This document shows, in pieces, positions 27,427 to 35,581 of a stretch of DNA of 64,000 bases (the first letter of the stretch is position 1; each line of letters begins with the position of its first letter). The translations under genes were made by a program, and so were the position numbers. Source of the DNA: Pseudomonas sp. VD-NE ins (GTDB lineage Bacteria > Pseudomonadota > Gammaproteobacteria > Pseudomonadales > Pseudomonadaceae); the NCBI RefSeq assembly GCF_031882575.1, contig NZ_CP134772.1:2437001-2501000 (forward strand), in the 5' to 3' direction. The notes beneath the pieces are model-generated. The model was given only the letters and a program-made list of their open reading frames with translations, searched no databases and was not told the origin of the DNA.

Positions 27427-28239
27427 ATGAAACCACTCTCCCTCTACCACCCAGCCCTCTACTGGCTGCGCGTGTGGCAAAAAAGACTGTTCCGCCAAAT
27501 TGCCTGGCACTGTTCCAGCAAACGCTACGCACGCCCCGTTGCCACGGCCGAGCGACTGCCATTTCGCTACCTCAAACACACCTCGAAACTCATCCGCAAA
27601 CTCGGCGACTCCGACCTCGCCCTGCAACACAACAAAGTCATCAACCTGAAACTCGCCGTCGCTGCCATCGACAGCGTCATCATCGGCCCCGGCGAACACT
27701 TCTCCTTCTGCCGCCTCGTCGGCCGCCCGACTTTGAAGCGCGGCTACGTTGAAGGCATGGAACTGTCATTCGGCGAGGCACGACGCGGTGTAGGCGGTGG
27801 CATCTGCCAACTGAGCAACCTGATTCACTGGATGGCGATTCATTCTCCGCTGGTGGTGGTCGAGCGCTCCAACCACAGCTTCGACCCGTTTCCCGATGAA
27901 GGGCGGGTGCTGCCGTTTGGATCCGGGGCGGCGATTTTCTACAACTACGTTGATCTGGTGCTGCATAACCCGACGGATCGGAGCTTTCAGCTGAAGTTGA
28001 ACGTCGGCGAGACACAACTCGAAGGGGAGTTGTTGTGTGATCGGGTGAGGGAATATCGCTATCACGTGTTTCAAGAGGCGCATCGGTTTGTGCGGGAGGG
28101 CGCGCGGGTGTATCGGGAGAATGAGATTTGGCGGGAGGTGAGGGAGAAGGGGCAGGTTGGGGAATTGGTGGAACGGGTGAGGTTGTATCGGAATCGGGTG
28201 GTGGTTAAGTATGACGTGGCAGATGAGTTGATCGGGTAG
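27427..28239 (+). CDS. VanW-family protein
   Basis: The 270-residue protein has the VanW core: NLKLAVAAIDSVIIGPGEHFSFCRLVGRPT, GYVEGMELSFGEARRGVGGGICQLSNLIHWMAI and HSFDPFPDEGRVLPFGSGAAIFYNYVDL. The family is named after a gene of vancomycin resistance clusters, but its function is not established. ATG at 27427 is preferred to a GTG three codons upstream. Codon choice shifts towards G-rich codons over the last 100 residues. It is convergent with the immunity-like gene that ends at 28279. Confidence 0.85.
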   Translation: MKPLSLYHPALYWLRVWQKRLFRQIAWHCSSKRYARPVATAERLPFRYLKHTSKLIRKLGDSDLALQHNKVINLKLAVAAIDSVIIGPGEHFSFCRLVGRPTLKRGYVEGMELSFGEARRGVGGGICQLSNLIHWMAIHSPLVVVERSNHSFDPFPDEGRVLPFGSGAAIFYNYVDLVLHNPTDRSFQLKLNVGETQLEGELLCDRVREYRYHVFQEAHRFVREGARVYRENEIWREVREKGQVGELVERVRLYRNRVVVKYDVADELIG

Positions 28240-28278
28240 GGCGCGTGAAAGCACTTCGCTGACGATGGCGCCCTTTGA

Positions 28279-28776
28279 TCAGTTTCTGAAATACAACTCA
28301 TCCAGTTGGCGTCTGCGTATCGAGAGGTACTCCTCCCATACCTTGGGAAAGTCCTCATCTTTGGTTAGAGGGAAAGTCAGATAAATGTACTTTCCAACAA
28401 CGCTGATGTATTGCCTCGCGCGTTTGAAGGCCGGCTGCTCGTAAGCTGCGACGCTTTCATCGTAGGCGTCATGGTAGTGATAGATGCTTACCCGATGGGG
28501 AGCGATCATGCATCGCGAAAAATCGATCACCCAGCAGCTATCAACGGCTGTACTCAAATAACCGTAAACACCATCAGTAGATAGACGCAGGCATGAATTT
28601 GCCTGAGTGCCGTCGTCATCGCTGACCAGAATGATCTGGTCCGCGAAGTAATGAATATTCCTGCCGTCCGGCCCTTGCAAAGACAGGCTCCAACCTTCGG
28701 CTCCCATACGGAATTCACCGTTGTTATCAAAGGTTGCTGTCCATCCATTGGCTAGAGTGATCTGATGTTTAATCAT
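28279..28776 (-). CDS. orphan immunity-like protein
   Basis: A 165-residue soluble protein with no signal peptide. Its start, ITLANGWTATFDNNGEF, resembles the start of the protein at 29448 (RVPSGWTITINNFFEVE). It is the last of a row of small genes behind the Rhs gene. Its ATG at 28776 overlaps, as ATGA, the stop of a 26-codon coding scrap, the arrangement seen for toxin/immunity pairs. I do not recognise a named family. Immunity against an Rhs-type toxin tip that is no longer present is an inference from position. Confidence 0.6.
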   Translation of the reverse strand: MIKHQITLANGWTATFDNNGEFRMGAEGWSLSLQGPDGRNIHYFADQIILVSDDDGTQANSCLRLSTDGVYGYLSTAVDSCWVIDFSRCMIAPHRVSIYHYHDAYDESVAAYEQPAFKRARQYISVVGKYIYLTFPLTKDEDFPKVWEEYLSIRRRQLDELYFRN

Positions 28777-28853
28777 GAGGACTGGTCAAGTAGCGAACGT
28801 GGGGTGATGTGAGGTAGTCGCATTAAATACTGCTCAAAGGTGTTCGAGGTCAA
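28773..28853 (-). pseudogene. possible remnant of a toxin C-terminus
   Basis: Read in the frame that ends TGA at 28773, the minus strand encodes NTFEQYLMRLPHITPRSLL and six further residues before the stop, after an in-frame TAA at 28854. The stop overlaps the ATG of the immunity-like gene as ATGA, as in the intact Rhs/immunity pair at 30926. No usable start exists. It could be the last 26 codons of a displaced Rhs tip, or chance. Confidence 0.35.
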
Positions 28854-29337
28854 TTAGACAGCCCTTGAGTTTTAATCGCTTGATCTCATCATTGAATTTG
28901 TATTTTGGCAAGAGTTCGTTTTTTATGTCGTACTGCTGTCTAAGAAGGCGGAATAATTTTCCTATGGTTTTTTTGCTGTTTTCGTCAAGGCTCTCAACCA
29001 AGTCGTAATTATTGTCTGACAGAAATGCGATTTTGCTTTTAAGTGTGTAGTAAGCGCTTATGTTTGAAAGCAATCCTTCCGCATCTGAATAATCTTCTTT
29101 TAAGTGTTCTACATAATTTTGAAATATAGTTGTCAGCAGGTGTTGTGCTGCTTTTTTGTGTTTTAAAACTCCGCACATTTCCTGCCAGTTGCTAATGAAA
29201 AGATGATCTCCCCAGTCAGAGCCGCGAGCAAAATATTTTCCATTGCCTTTGAAGAAATCAGATGTTTCATGAAGTTCTAAAGCTGTTTCAAAGGTTGTTT
29301 TCATTGAGGCTTTTTCCAAAGTCATCAAAATTTTCAA
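28834..29337 (-). CDS. orphan immunity-like helical protein
   Basis: A protein of up to 167 residues, AT-rich in codon use, predicted to be all helical and soluble (AKQ-free core with KKTIGKLFRLLRQQYDIKNELL near the end). The longest frame starts with TTG at 29337 behind GGAG; ATG at 29325 or 29304 is also possible. It lies in the row of small genes downstream of the Rhs gene. No family is recognised. Immunity function is inferred from the neighbourhood only. Confidence 0.55.
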   Translation of the reverse strand: MKILMTLEKASMKTTFETALELHETSDFFKGNGKYFARGSDWGDHLFISNWQEMCGVLKHKKAAQHLLTTIFQNYVEHLKEDYSDAEGLLSNISAYYTLKSKIAFLSDNNYDLVESLDENSKKTIGKLFRLLRQQYDIKNELLPKYKFNDEIKRLKLKGCLIDLEHL

Positions 29338-29361
29338 TGGCGCTCCGGGGGAACGGGAGTG

Positions 29362-29391
29362 GATTTATTTTCAGTTTGTAGAAAATAAATC
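29362..29391. repeat. 11-base inverted repeat before an orphan immunity-like gene
   Basis: GATTTATTTTC and GAAAATAAATC enclose eight bases, 25 bases upstream of the gene at 28834-29337. It is followed on the minus strand by the GC-rich stretch CCACTCCCGTTCCCCC. It could be a hairpin or a regulator site. The surrounding 110 bases hold no gene and have long A runs on the minus strand. Confidence 0.5.
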
Positions 29392-29447
29392 TTTCACATT
29401 TTTTTGTCCTATTTTTTTGCGCTTTTATTTTTTCTTCTATTTGTATT

Positions 29448-29792
29448 TCATGCTTCGATCATGAATGATTCAATCTGCTTGATGAATTCAATCTTGCTTT
29501 TAGTTCTGAATTCGCCGAGAAAAACTTCGGAGTTTTTCACCGGTTTTCCTTTGTGATCATATTCGATTTTTAGGAAATCAATTACAAACTCTCCGTCGGG
29601 GTCTCCCTCTGGCTCTACTCTAGAATCGAAGCAGTGCCCAGTACTACGCCTTACGCCCCCTAACAGTACTGAACAGGTGAACCAGTCGTTAGTTTCTGGG
29701 GTTAACTCAACCTCAAAAAAGTTGTTGATTGTTATTGTCCAGCCGCTTGGCACTCGAATTGGTTGAAGTTCGTGCTTTAGTTTGGGTCTCAT
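29448..29792 (-). CDS. orphan immunity-like protein
   Basis: A 114-residue acidic protein, MRPKLKHELQPIRVPSGWTI at the start, with no signal or membrane segment. It shares the GWTxxxxxxxxE opening with the protein at 28279, which suggests one fold. ATG at 29792 forms an ATGA overlap with the stop of a 49-codon scrap upstream. The close coupling, small size and place behind an Rhs gene support an immunity role against a lost toxin tip. No named family is recognised. Confidence 0.6.
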   Translation of the reverse strand: MRPKLKHELQPIRVPSGWTITINNFFEVELTPETNDWFTCSVLLGGVRRSTGHCFDSRVEPEGDPDGEFVIDFLKIEYDHKGKPVKNSEVFLGEFRTKSKIEFIKQIESFMIEA

Positions 29793-29938
29793 TTTACATT
29801 GCCCATGTATTTTTTAACTTGTTCAGGTGAGGCTGGAAAGCTGTGTATGACAGATTCATTTCTACCCAGCAGGTTGACGAAGTTAAAGCGGTTTCCGTAC
29901 TTGTAGAGGCTTTTTACTCGTCTTAAAAACTCAGGCTT
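29789..29938 (-). pseudogene. remnant of a toxin C-terminus coupled to an immunity gene
   Basis: The minus strand reads, in the frame ending TGA at 29789, KPEFLRRVKSLYKYGNRFNF and then VNLLGRNESVIHSFPASPEQ and nine more residues. This is 49 codons after an in-frame TGA at 29939. There is no start codon near its beginning. The stop overlaps the ATG of the next gene as ATGA, as in the intact Rhs/immunity pair. The natural amino-acid mix and the coupling suggest the 3' end of a displaced Rhs toxin tip. Confidence 0.5.
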
Positions 29939-29948
29939 TCAGTTTTTA

Positions 29949-30371
29949 TTAGGAACCTTGGTTTTTTGATTTTTTTAATAGGTTTTTGAGTTCAGGGTAA
30001 CAATCAATTTCTTCATCGGGTAGATTGTCTATTATTCTCTGGATTTTATTAGAGTATTTTTCCTCAATAACTGCTTCAGTCCAATCAAGTTCGGAAGCTG
30101 CGGCGACTGCTACCTTGGAGAACGTAGAGTCAAGAAGTTTTTTTAAAATCTCTATCGCTTCGGGCGATCGCAACTCTCCGAGAGCAGTAGCGCTTCTTTC
30201 TTGCCAGTATTCCTCTTTTGAAAGAATTGCTTCATTAAGTTGTTGCCAGTCCATGGCGTTAAATTTTCCTAAAACTCCATGAGCTACCTGTTCAGTAATG
30301 TACTCATTCCAATTTGAGTCTTCATTCGGTCCAAGCCAGTAGTTATATTCTTCGTAAATCTTGCTGTTCAT
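29949..30371 (-). CDS. HEAT-repeat-like orphan immunity protein
   Basis: A 140-residue acidic, helical protein. The part ERSATALGELRSPEAIEILKKLLD and the following SKVAVAAASELDW look like two HEAT-type helical pairs, a fold common among immunity proteins of contact-dependent and type VI toxins. ATG at 30371 lies seven bases from the end of the inverted-repeat element at 30378-30491, which may have replaced the original toxin end. Function is inferred from position and fold. Confidence 0.6.
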   Translation of the reverse strand: MNSKIYEEYNYWLGPNEDSNWNEYITEQVAHGVLGKFNAMDWQQLNEAILSKEEYWQERSATALGELRSPEAIEILKKLLDSTFSKVAVAAASELDWTEAVIEEKYSNKIQRIIDNLPDEEIDCYPELKNLLKKSKNQGS

Positions 30372-30377
30372 GTTGTT

Positions 30378-30491
30378 CAGGGACGGATCACGTTAAATAG
30401 CGAGAAAGAGGGGAGTTCCCAGGCGGGAGATTATGGATGTAAAAAACTGTGATCTGCCCCGTTTAAAATAAGGAGTCGTGGTCTGTCCCTG
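30378..30491. mobile_element. 114-base element with terminal inverted repeats, MITE-like
   Basis: The ends CAGGGACGGATCACG (30378-30392) and CGTGGTCTGTCCCTG (30477-30491) are inverted copies matching at 13 of 15 bases. An internal GATCTGCCCCG (30451-30461) is a further degenerate copy in the orientation of the right end. No gene lies inside, and no clear target duplication was seen. It sits between the immunity gene of the Rhs toxin and the HEAT-like gene. Confidence 0.45.
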
Positions 30492-30527
30492 TTTTATTTC
30501 TTTCGGTTACCTAGAGTCGATTTGTTT

Positions 30528-30929
30528 TTAATGAGTGCTATCGCTGGTATGAACGCAATCATGATCATCCATATAGATTAGCACTTTGAAGTTGTCGTCG
30601 ACTATCCAGAATGGGAATCCAGTCGTTTCGGAAAATAGCGTTTTAAGATCTGCAGAGGTTGCTAGTTTCCAAGCGTGAATCTTACTGTCTTGAACTATTA
30701 GTAAGGGGTTTTCAAAATTTTCGAGAATGTCTACTTTTTTCCAGAAGTCTGGATCGTGTTTTTTTTGGGGGCTCCTCAAGTAAAAAGGGTCGAGGCCCTT
30801 TGTTTCAGAAGAAAAAAATGATGCCGTTAGCGTCATGATCAATTTAGATAGTTCATTCTCGCGTAATTTCTCATGCGCTAAGTTCTGCTCTGATAATGCC
30901 GAATCGATTTCTTTTTCTAGGTAGTTCAT
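30528..30929 (-). CDS. putative immunity protein of the Rhs toxin
   Basis: A 133-residue acidic protein that starts MNYLEKEIDSALSEQNLAHE. ATG at 30929 overlaps the Rhs stop as ATGA, so toxin and immunity are made together. It has no signal peptide, which fits neutralising a cytoplasmic toxin. Base composition is clearly more AT-rich than that of the Rhs core, as usual for exchangeable tip/immunity cassettes. No family is recognised by eye. The immunity role is an inference from the position, which is the standard one for such genes. Confidence 0.7.
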   Translation of the reverse strand: MNYLEKEIDSALSEQNLAHEKLRENELSKLIMTLTASFFSSETKGLDPFYLRSPQKKHDPDFWKKVDILENFENPLLIVQDSKIHAWKLATSADLKTLFSETTGFPFWIVDDNFKVLIYMDDHDCVHTSDSTH

Positions 30930-33900
30930 TGAGGATCTCCAATTCTCGCGCGTGATACAGGCACAGATTCTAACAATATGTGTCCTCTAACAGCCCCACC
31001 TGTACCACGCTTACCTGGCGTTTGGTAACCGACATGAGGATCTGCCGGACCATCACCAGAAGGAACGAGGCGAGGATCATCTATGTTTACTTCTGCACCC
31101 TTATTTCTGCCCTCTAATACGCGCCATTCTGTTGGGTAAGATTTTCCATATTGGTCTTTGCCCCACTTGGTAACTGAAAATTCGTTTTTCGGCACGCCTG
31201 TTCGAGTAAATGCCTCGTCCAATCCTTTGTGCATTTGCTGGTATGACGTCCCAGGTGTATCCCTCCAGTCTAAATCAACCTCAGAATTGAATTTCCATGT
31301 TCCGCCTGGGACAGGCTGTGGACAATTTGTCGGGCCGCTAGCTAGACCTAGAGGGTCTACCCACCCCGTAGGGTTAGGCACGTACTGGTAGTTATTCAAC
31401 CCACCCGCAAGCTTGATCGGATCCGGCGTCAAAAACCGTCCAGTTCCCGGATTGTAGTAGCGGTGCCGGTTGTAATGTAACCCTGTCTCCGCATCGAAAT
31501 ACTGACCCTGGAAGCGCAATGGGTTATCGATCTCGCTGACGTCCAGCGCGGCGAGATTACCGTAGGCTCGGTACTTCGCCGACCACATGATTTCACCGCT
31601 GTAGTCGGTGAGCTCCTGCGGTGTGCCGAGGTGGTCGAGTTGATAGTAAAACGGCGTAGCCTTGCGCGGGCCTTCGCCATCGAGCATCGCCAGTGGACGG
31701 AAGCTGCCCGGTTCGTAGATGTAGCTGCGATAGCGGTTTTCAGCGCTTTCTGCGATCAGGCGTTCACCTTGCCAGAGGAATTCGGTGGTGTGCCCGTCGA
31801 CGGTTTTTTCGATACGGCGGCCAAAGGCGTCGTATTTGTAGCTCGCGATGCTTCCACCCGGCAGGCTGACACCGACGAGGCGGTGCTGACAGTCGTAGCG
31901 GTATTCGGTGACGAGTTTCTGGCCGGCGCCGCGACGCTCGCGAATCAGATTGCCGTAGGCGTCGTAGTCATAATGGCGATCACCCTGCATCAGCAGGCGG
32001 TTGCCTTTGACGTTGGCGAGGTTTGCTGTGCCTTCATTGCTTTGGCCCAGCAGGTTGCCCGTCGGGTCATGGGCGAAGCTTTCCGGAGTAGCACCGCGCA
32101 CGCTGATCAGTCGGTCGAGCGGGTCGTAGTGATAGCTGCGGTTGCCTTTACGGCTGTCATCGATACCCGCGAGATTGCCATTGGCGTCGTAGTTATAACG
32201 ACGCTGGAACAGGCTCTTGTCTCGCTGGCCAACAGTGTGGGCTTGCAGACGGCCTTGTTCGTCGTACTGGTATTGGCTGAGCAGCAAACCTTGCTGACGT
32301 TTTTGTTCGCGCCCAGCACTGAACTGGTGAGAGGTCAGGCGTGAGCCGTTGAGGTCGATGCTGCTGAGTTGCCCGCCGGGTTGGTGACGGTAATCGAGTT
32401 TGCTGCCGTCGGGGAGGCGGCAGTGTTTGAGCTGACCAACGCTATCGTACTCGTAGCGCAGGGTGCCCCAACCTTGGTGTTCTTCGATGAGGCGGTCTTG
32501 CAGGTCGTATTTATAGGCGAGCGGCCAATGACCGTCGTCGACGTTTACGAGGCGACCGAGGGCATCGTAGCTGTAGTGGATTTCTTCGCCATCGGCCAGG
32601 GTTTTCACCAGCAGCCGGCCAGCCGCATCGCGCTGGTACTCGGTGACCAGTTCGCTGCCATCGTCGCCGAACTCGGTTTTCTTCAGCAGTTGGCCGTTGA
32701 GGTCATACTCGTAAGCCGTACGACGACCGTCGAAACCGGTTTCCTGCTGGATCAGGCCGTTGGTGTAGTAATCGAGGTGGTATTGCTCGCCGCGCTCGTT
32801 TTCGATTTCAGTCAGCAGCAGACGTGAGTTGTCATAGCGATAGCGAAGTTGGCTGCCGTCGGGGTTGATGCGGCGACTGACCAGATGCAGATTTTCGGCA
32901 TATTCGTACCGAGTGATGCGGCCGAGTTCATCGCGTTCAGCGGTGACATTACCGTAGGCGTTATAGGTAAACGCACGGGTTGCGCCGCCCGGCAGCGTGA
33001 CCTGAGCGAGGCGATTAGCTGCGTCCCACTGGTATTGGGTAATGGCGCCGGACTCTTCTTGGCGGGTGATCTGCCGACCCAGCGCGTCGTAGCGATACTT
33101 GCGCTGGCCGCCATCGGGCAGGCGTTCTTCCAGCAACTGGCCGAGGTTGTTCCAGCCGAGTTGATGGCGACTGCCGTCCGGGTGGCGAATCTCCAGCAGG
33201 CGGCCCTGAGGATCGTAGCTGTAGAGCGTGGCATTGCCGTCCGGGTCGATTTGCTGGGTGATATCGCCCTGACGGTTGCGTTGGTACTTCCAACTGGCTT
33301 TTCCGCGATGGACATCACTGACGAAACCGTTGATGTATTCGTAGGTGGTGGCTTCGTCTTCCGGCGGGATGACGGCAGTCATCAAGCCGTTGTCGTTGTA
33401 GCGGTACTCGGTGACAGCGCCCAACGGGTCCTTTTGTGCGATCAACTGGCCTTTGTCGTTGTAGGCCTTGAGGTGCTCGGCGCCGTCCGGGTCGATCTTG
33501 CTGATCAATCGCGCTTGGTCGTCGTGGGTGTAAACCTCTTCGCTGCCGTCGGCGTTGGTGACAGTCACGCTGCCTTTGTCATCCCAGGCGTAGTGCGCTT
33601 CCATCTGCGAGAAGTTGGCCCAGTGATGTGTGCAACGAGACAGTTTGCCTTCGTTCTCCCACTCCCAGTAGAACGCAGCGCCGCCCGCCAGTTGCCGCTC
33701 GAGAATGACGTGCTGTTCGTTGTAGCGATAATGTTCGGCTTCACCGGCCGCGTTCTTCGCCTCGATCAAACGATGCTGGGTGTCATAGCTGTAGGTGACC
33801 AGCGTCTGCACCGTATTCCAGGCGTCTTCCAGATTGTCAGCAGGCAGAAACTGCTGATAGTCGACCGCGACGATGTGTTTTCGGTCGTAGCGCAGAAGCA

Positions 33901-35581
33901 AGGCGCGACCGGCGCCATTGTCGAGGCGTTTGATACGACCATGGATATCGCGTGTGACGTGCAGTCGATTGCCATAGCTGTCGCTGATGGCGATCAGGGT
34001 GGCGCCTTTGCTGTTAAAGCGGAAGTGGTAGAACGATGGACGCTTGCCGGCCTGGGCCAGAATCAGTTCCGATGGATCGTCACCGAGGAAAATTGCCGCG
34101 CGGGAAAGGCTGTTGGTGATGGCCGGGCGTTGTTCGGTTGGAAGCGGGAAGGGGGTTGAGCGGTTTTCGTGGTCGGTCCAGATGACTTCATCGCCATTGA
34201 TTTCGATGCGATGAGCCAAGGCATGGCTCCAGCCATAACCCAAGCCGCAATCAATTTCCACTGCGCTGGTTCGATAGAGGCGTGTCCATTCAAACGGCAG
34301 CAGGCCATCGAGTTGACCATCGGTCAGCGTCAACAGTTCTTCACCGGTCACCATCGAAACCGGGCACTTGTCGACGCGCGTGCAGGACACAGGCTCCGCG
34401 CTTTTATTAGCGGGAGTCGTGGCTTGCTTCGAGGCATCGTCAGCTATTTTGCCTTCGGCAAGTTTCGCGTTTTTCTTCCCGTCAAAACGCAACTCAGAAA
34501 CTCCGTTTCTCACCTTGGCCGTCACACCCCGCGCCGCAACAGCGGTGTATTTCGCGACGTATTCCATAAAGCCATTGATGATCTTGAACAGCGACTTAAC
34601 GAAACCGACCACGGCGTTGATGACAAGCTCACCGTATTTCTTCAGTCGGGCAGCGAGGTAGATAACCCCGGTACCTTCAGCCGCAATGGTCAATACCACG
34701 CCAATAACGATGTCGATGGCGATACCGACGACCATTGCCGTGGTCATCTTCGCGATGTCGCCCGCCATCTTCATTGGCGGCAACCCTGCGAGCCAGATCA
34801 CGGCGCTGCGTACCAGCAGGAACAATGCTGCTTCATCGCTGGCCAGTAACATGGCCTTTTTCATGACGTCCGGTGTGCTTTGGGCAATATCGATTAGCTT
34901 TTGTGCGCCAGCACCGAGATCATCTTTGAATTTCCCCGGGTCCTGCAGGATGTCGAGCACCTGATTGATGCCATCCCACACACCCTTGATGGCCTCCCAG
35001 CCACCTTCAAGAATGCCGGTGCCAATCGCCATCGCGGTGCCCGAGGTGGAAACGTTCGACCATTGCGGTTTGAATCCGGCCCACTCTTTGCGAAGAAAAC
35101 CTTCTAGGTCTGCGGTCACGCCGCTGTAGGAGCTGAAGAGGGCATCGATTTGTGCCGGCGTCACTTCGTTATGAACGCGGATCTCGTAGAACTTGCCTGG
35201 AATACCGCCGGTCCAGGCGGCTTTGCCTTGAGCATCGAGTTTGACCTTGCTGACTGCACCACCCTCAACGGCCACGATCTCGACTTCGATTTCGCCGATA
35301 GGAATGTCGTAAACCGACTCGAATTTACTCTCGATCAGCAACGGTCCCTTGAGCGGGCACTGAGCCACGTTCGAAGTGAAATTACCGTCGGTCATGCTCA
35401 CCGCTTTGCTGGTGTCGCCAACTTTGATCACTCGCTCCATACCCAGCAAGGAGGGCAAGTCAGCGGCTCGACTGGCCTTGTCGGCAGCCCGCGCATACCA
35501 GGTTTTGGTTTGTTCCTGATACAGCTTCAGACTGTCCTTGAAGGTGTTCAGTTGGTTGTCAACAAAGGCAACGCGATCCAT
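30926..35581 (-). CDS. Rhs-family polymorphic toxin, probable T6SS effector
   Basis: A 1551-residue protein. Residues 1-180 are an N-terminal region without PAAR motif. Hydrophobic segments lie at about 250-305. A DUF6531-like start of the Rhs cage follows from about 400 (CTRVDKCPVSMVTGEEL). Many YD repeats fill about 480-1330, and the core ends with YNPGTGRFLTPDP and the cleavage-site motif DPLGL at 1409-1413. The 138-residue tip contains GAEVNIDDPRLVPSGDGPADPHVGYQ and GHILLESVPVSR, which resembles the predicted nuclease family Ntox47. ATG at 35581 overlaps the adaptor gene stop by one base. VgrG should deliver it with the DUF4123 adaptor. Confidence 0.9.
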   Translation of the reverse strand: MDRVAFVDNQLNTFKDSLKLYQEQTKTWYARAADKASRAADLPSLLGMERVIKVGDTSKAVSMTDGNFTSNVAQCPLKGPLLIESKFESVYDIPIGEIEVEIVAVEGGAVSKVKLDAQGKAAWTGGIPGKFYEIRVHNEVTPAQIDALFSSYSGVTADLEGFLRKEWAGFKPQWSNVSTSGTAMAIGTGILEGGWEAIKGVWDGINQVLDILQDPGKFKDDLGAGAQKLIDIAQSTPDVMKKAMLLASDEAALFLLVRSAVIWLAGLPPMKMAGDIAKMTTAMVVGIAIDIVIGVVLTIAAEGTGVIYLAARLKKYGELVINAVVGFVKSLFKIINGFMEYVAKYTAVAARGVTAKVRNGVSELRFDGKKNAKLAEGKIADDASKQATTPANKSAEPVSCTRVDKCPVSMVTGEELLTLTDGQLDGLLPFEWTRLYRTSAVEIDCGLGYGWSHALAHRIEINGDEVIWTDHENRSTPFPLPTEQRPAITNSLSRAAIFLGDDPSELILAQAGKRPSFYHFRFNSKGATLIAISDSYGNRLHVTRDIHGRIKRLDNGAGRALLLRYDRKHIVAVDYQQFLPADNLEDAWNTVQTLVTYSYDTQHRLIEAKNAAGEAEHYRYNEQHVILERQLAGGAAFYWEWENEGKLSRCTHHWANFSQMEAHYAWDDKGSVTVTNADGSEEVYTHDDQARLISKIDPDGAEHLKAYNDKGQLIAQKDPLGAVTEYRYNDNGLMTAVIPPEDEATTYEYINGFVSDVHRGKASWKYQRNRQGDITQQIDPDGNATLYSYDPQGRLLEIRHPDGSRHQLGWNNLGQLLEERLPDGGQRKYRYDALGRQITRQEESGAITQYQWDAANRLAQVTLPGGATRAFTYNAYGNVTAERDELGRITRYEYAENLHLVSRRINPDGSQLRYRYDNSRLLLTEIENERGEQYHLDYYTNGLIQQETGFDGRRTAYEYDLNGQLLKKTEFGDDGSELVTEYQRDAAGRLLVKTLADGEEIHYSYDALGRLVNVDDGHWPLAYKYDLQDRLIEEHQGWGTLRYEYDSVGQLKHCRLPDGSKLDYRHQPGGQLSSIDLNGSRLTSHQFSAGREQKRQQGLLLSQYQYDEQGRLQAHTVGQRDKSLFQRRYNYDANGNLAGIDDSRKGNRSYHYDPLDRLISVRGATPESFAHDPTGNLLGQSNEGTANLANVKGNRLLMQGDRHYDYDAYGNLIRERRGAGQKLVTEYRYDCQHRLVGVSLPGGSIASYKYDAFGRRIEKTVDGHTTEFLWQGERLIAESAENRYRSYIYEPGSFRPLAMLDGEGPRKATPFYYQLDHLGTPQELTDYSGEIMWSAKYRAYGNLAALDVSEIDNPLRFQGQYFDAETGLHYNRHRYYNPGTGRFLTPDPIKLAGGLNNYQYVPNPTGWVDPLGLASGPTNCPQPVPGGTWKFNSEVDLDWRDTPGTSYQQMHKGLDEAFTRTGVPKNEFSVTKWGKDQYGKSYPTEWRVLEGRNKGAEVNIDDPRLVPSGDGPADPHVGYQTPGKRGTGGAVRGHILLESVPVSRARIGDPQ

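Noticed and set aside
29338..29393. Short frame KIYFLQTENKSTPVPPERH ending at the TTG of the 28834 gene
   Set aside because: Only 19 codons, and it covers the inverted repeat and a GC-rich tract, so it more likely reflects repeat DNA than a third toxin remnant.
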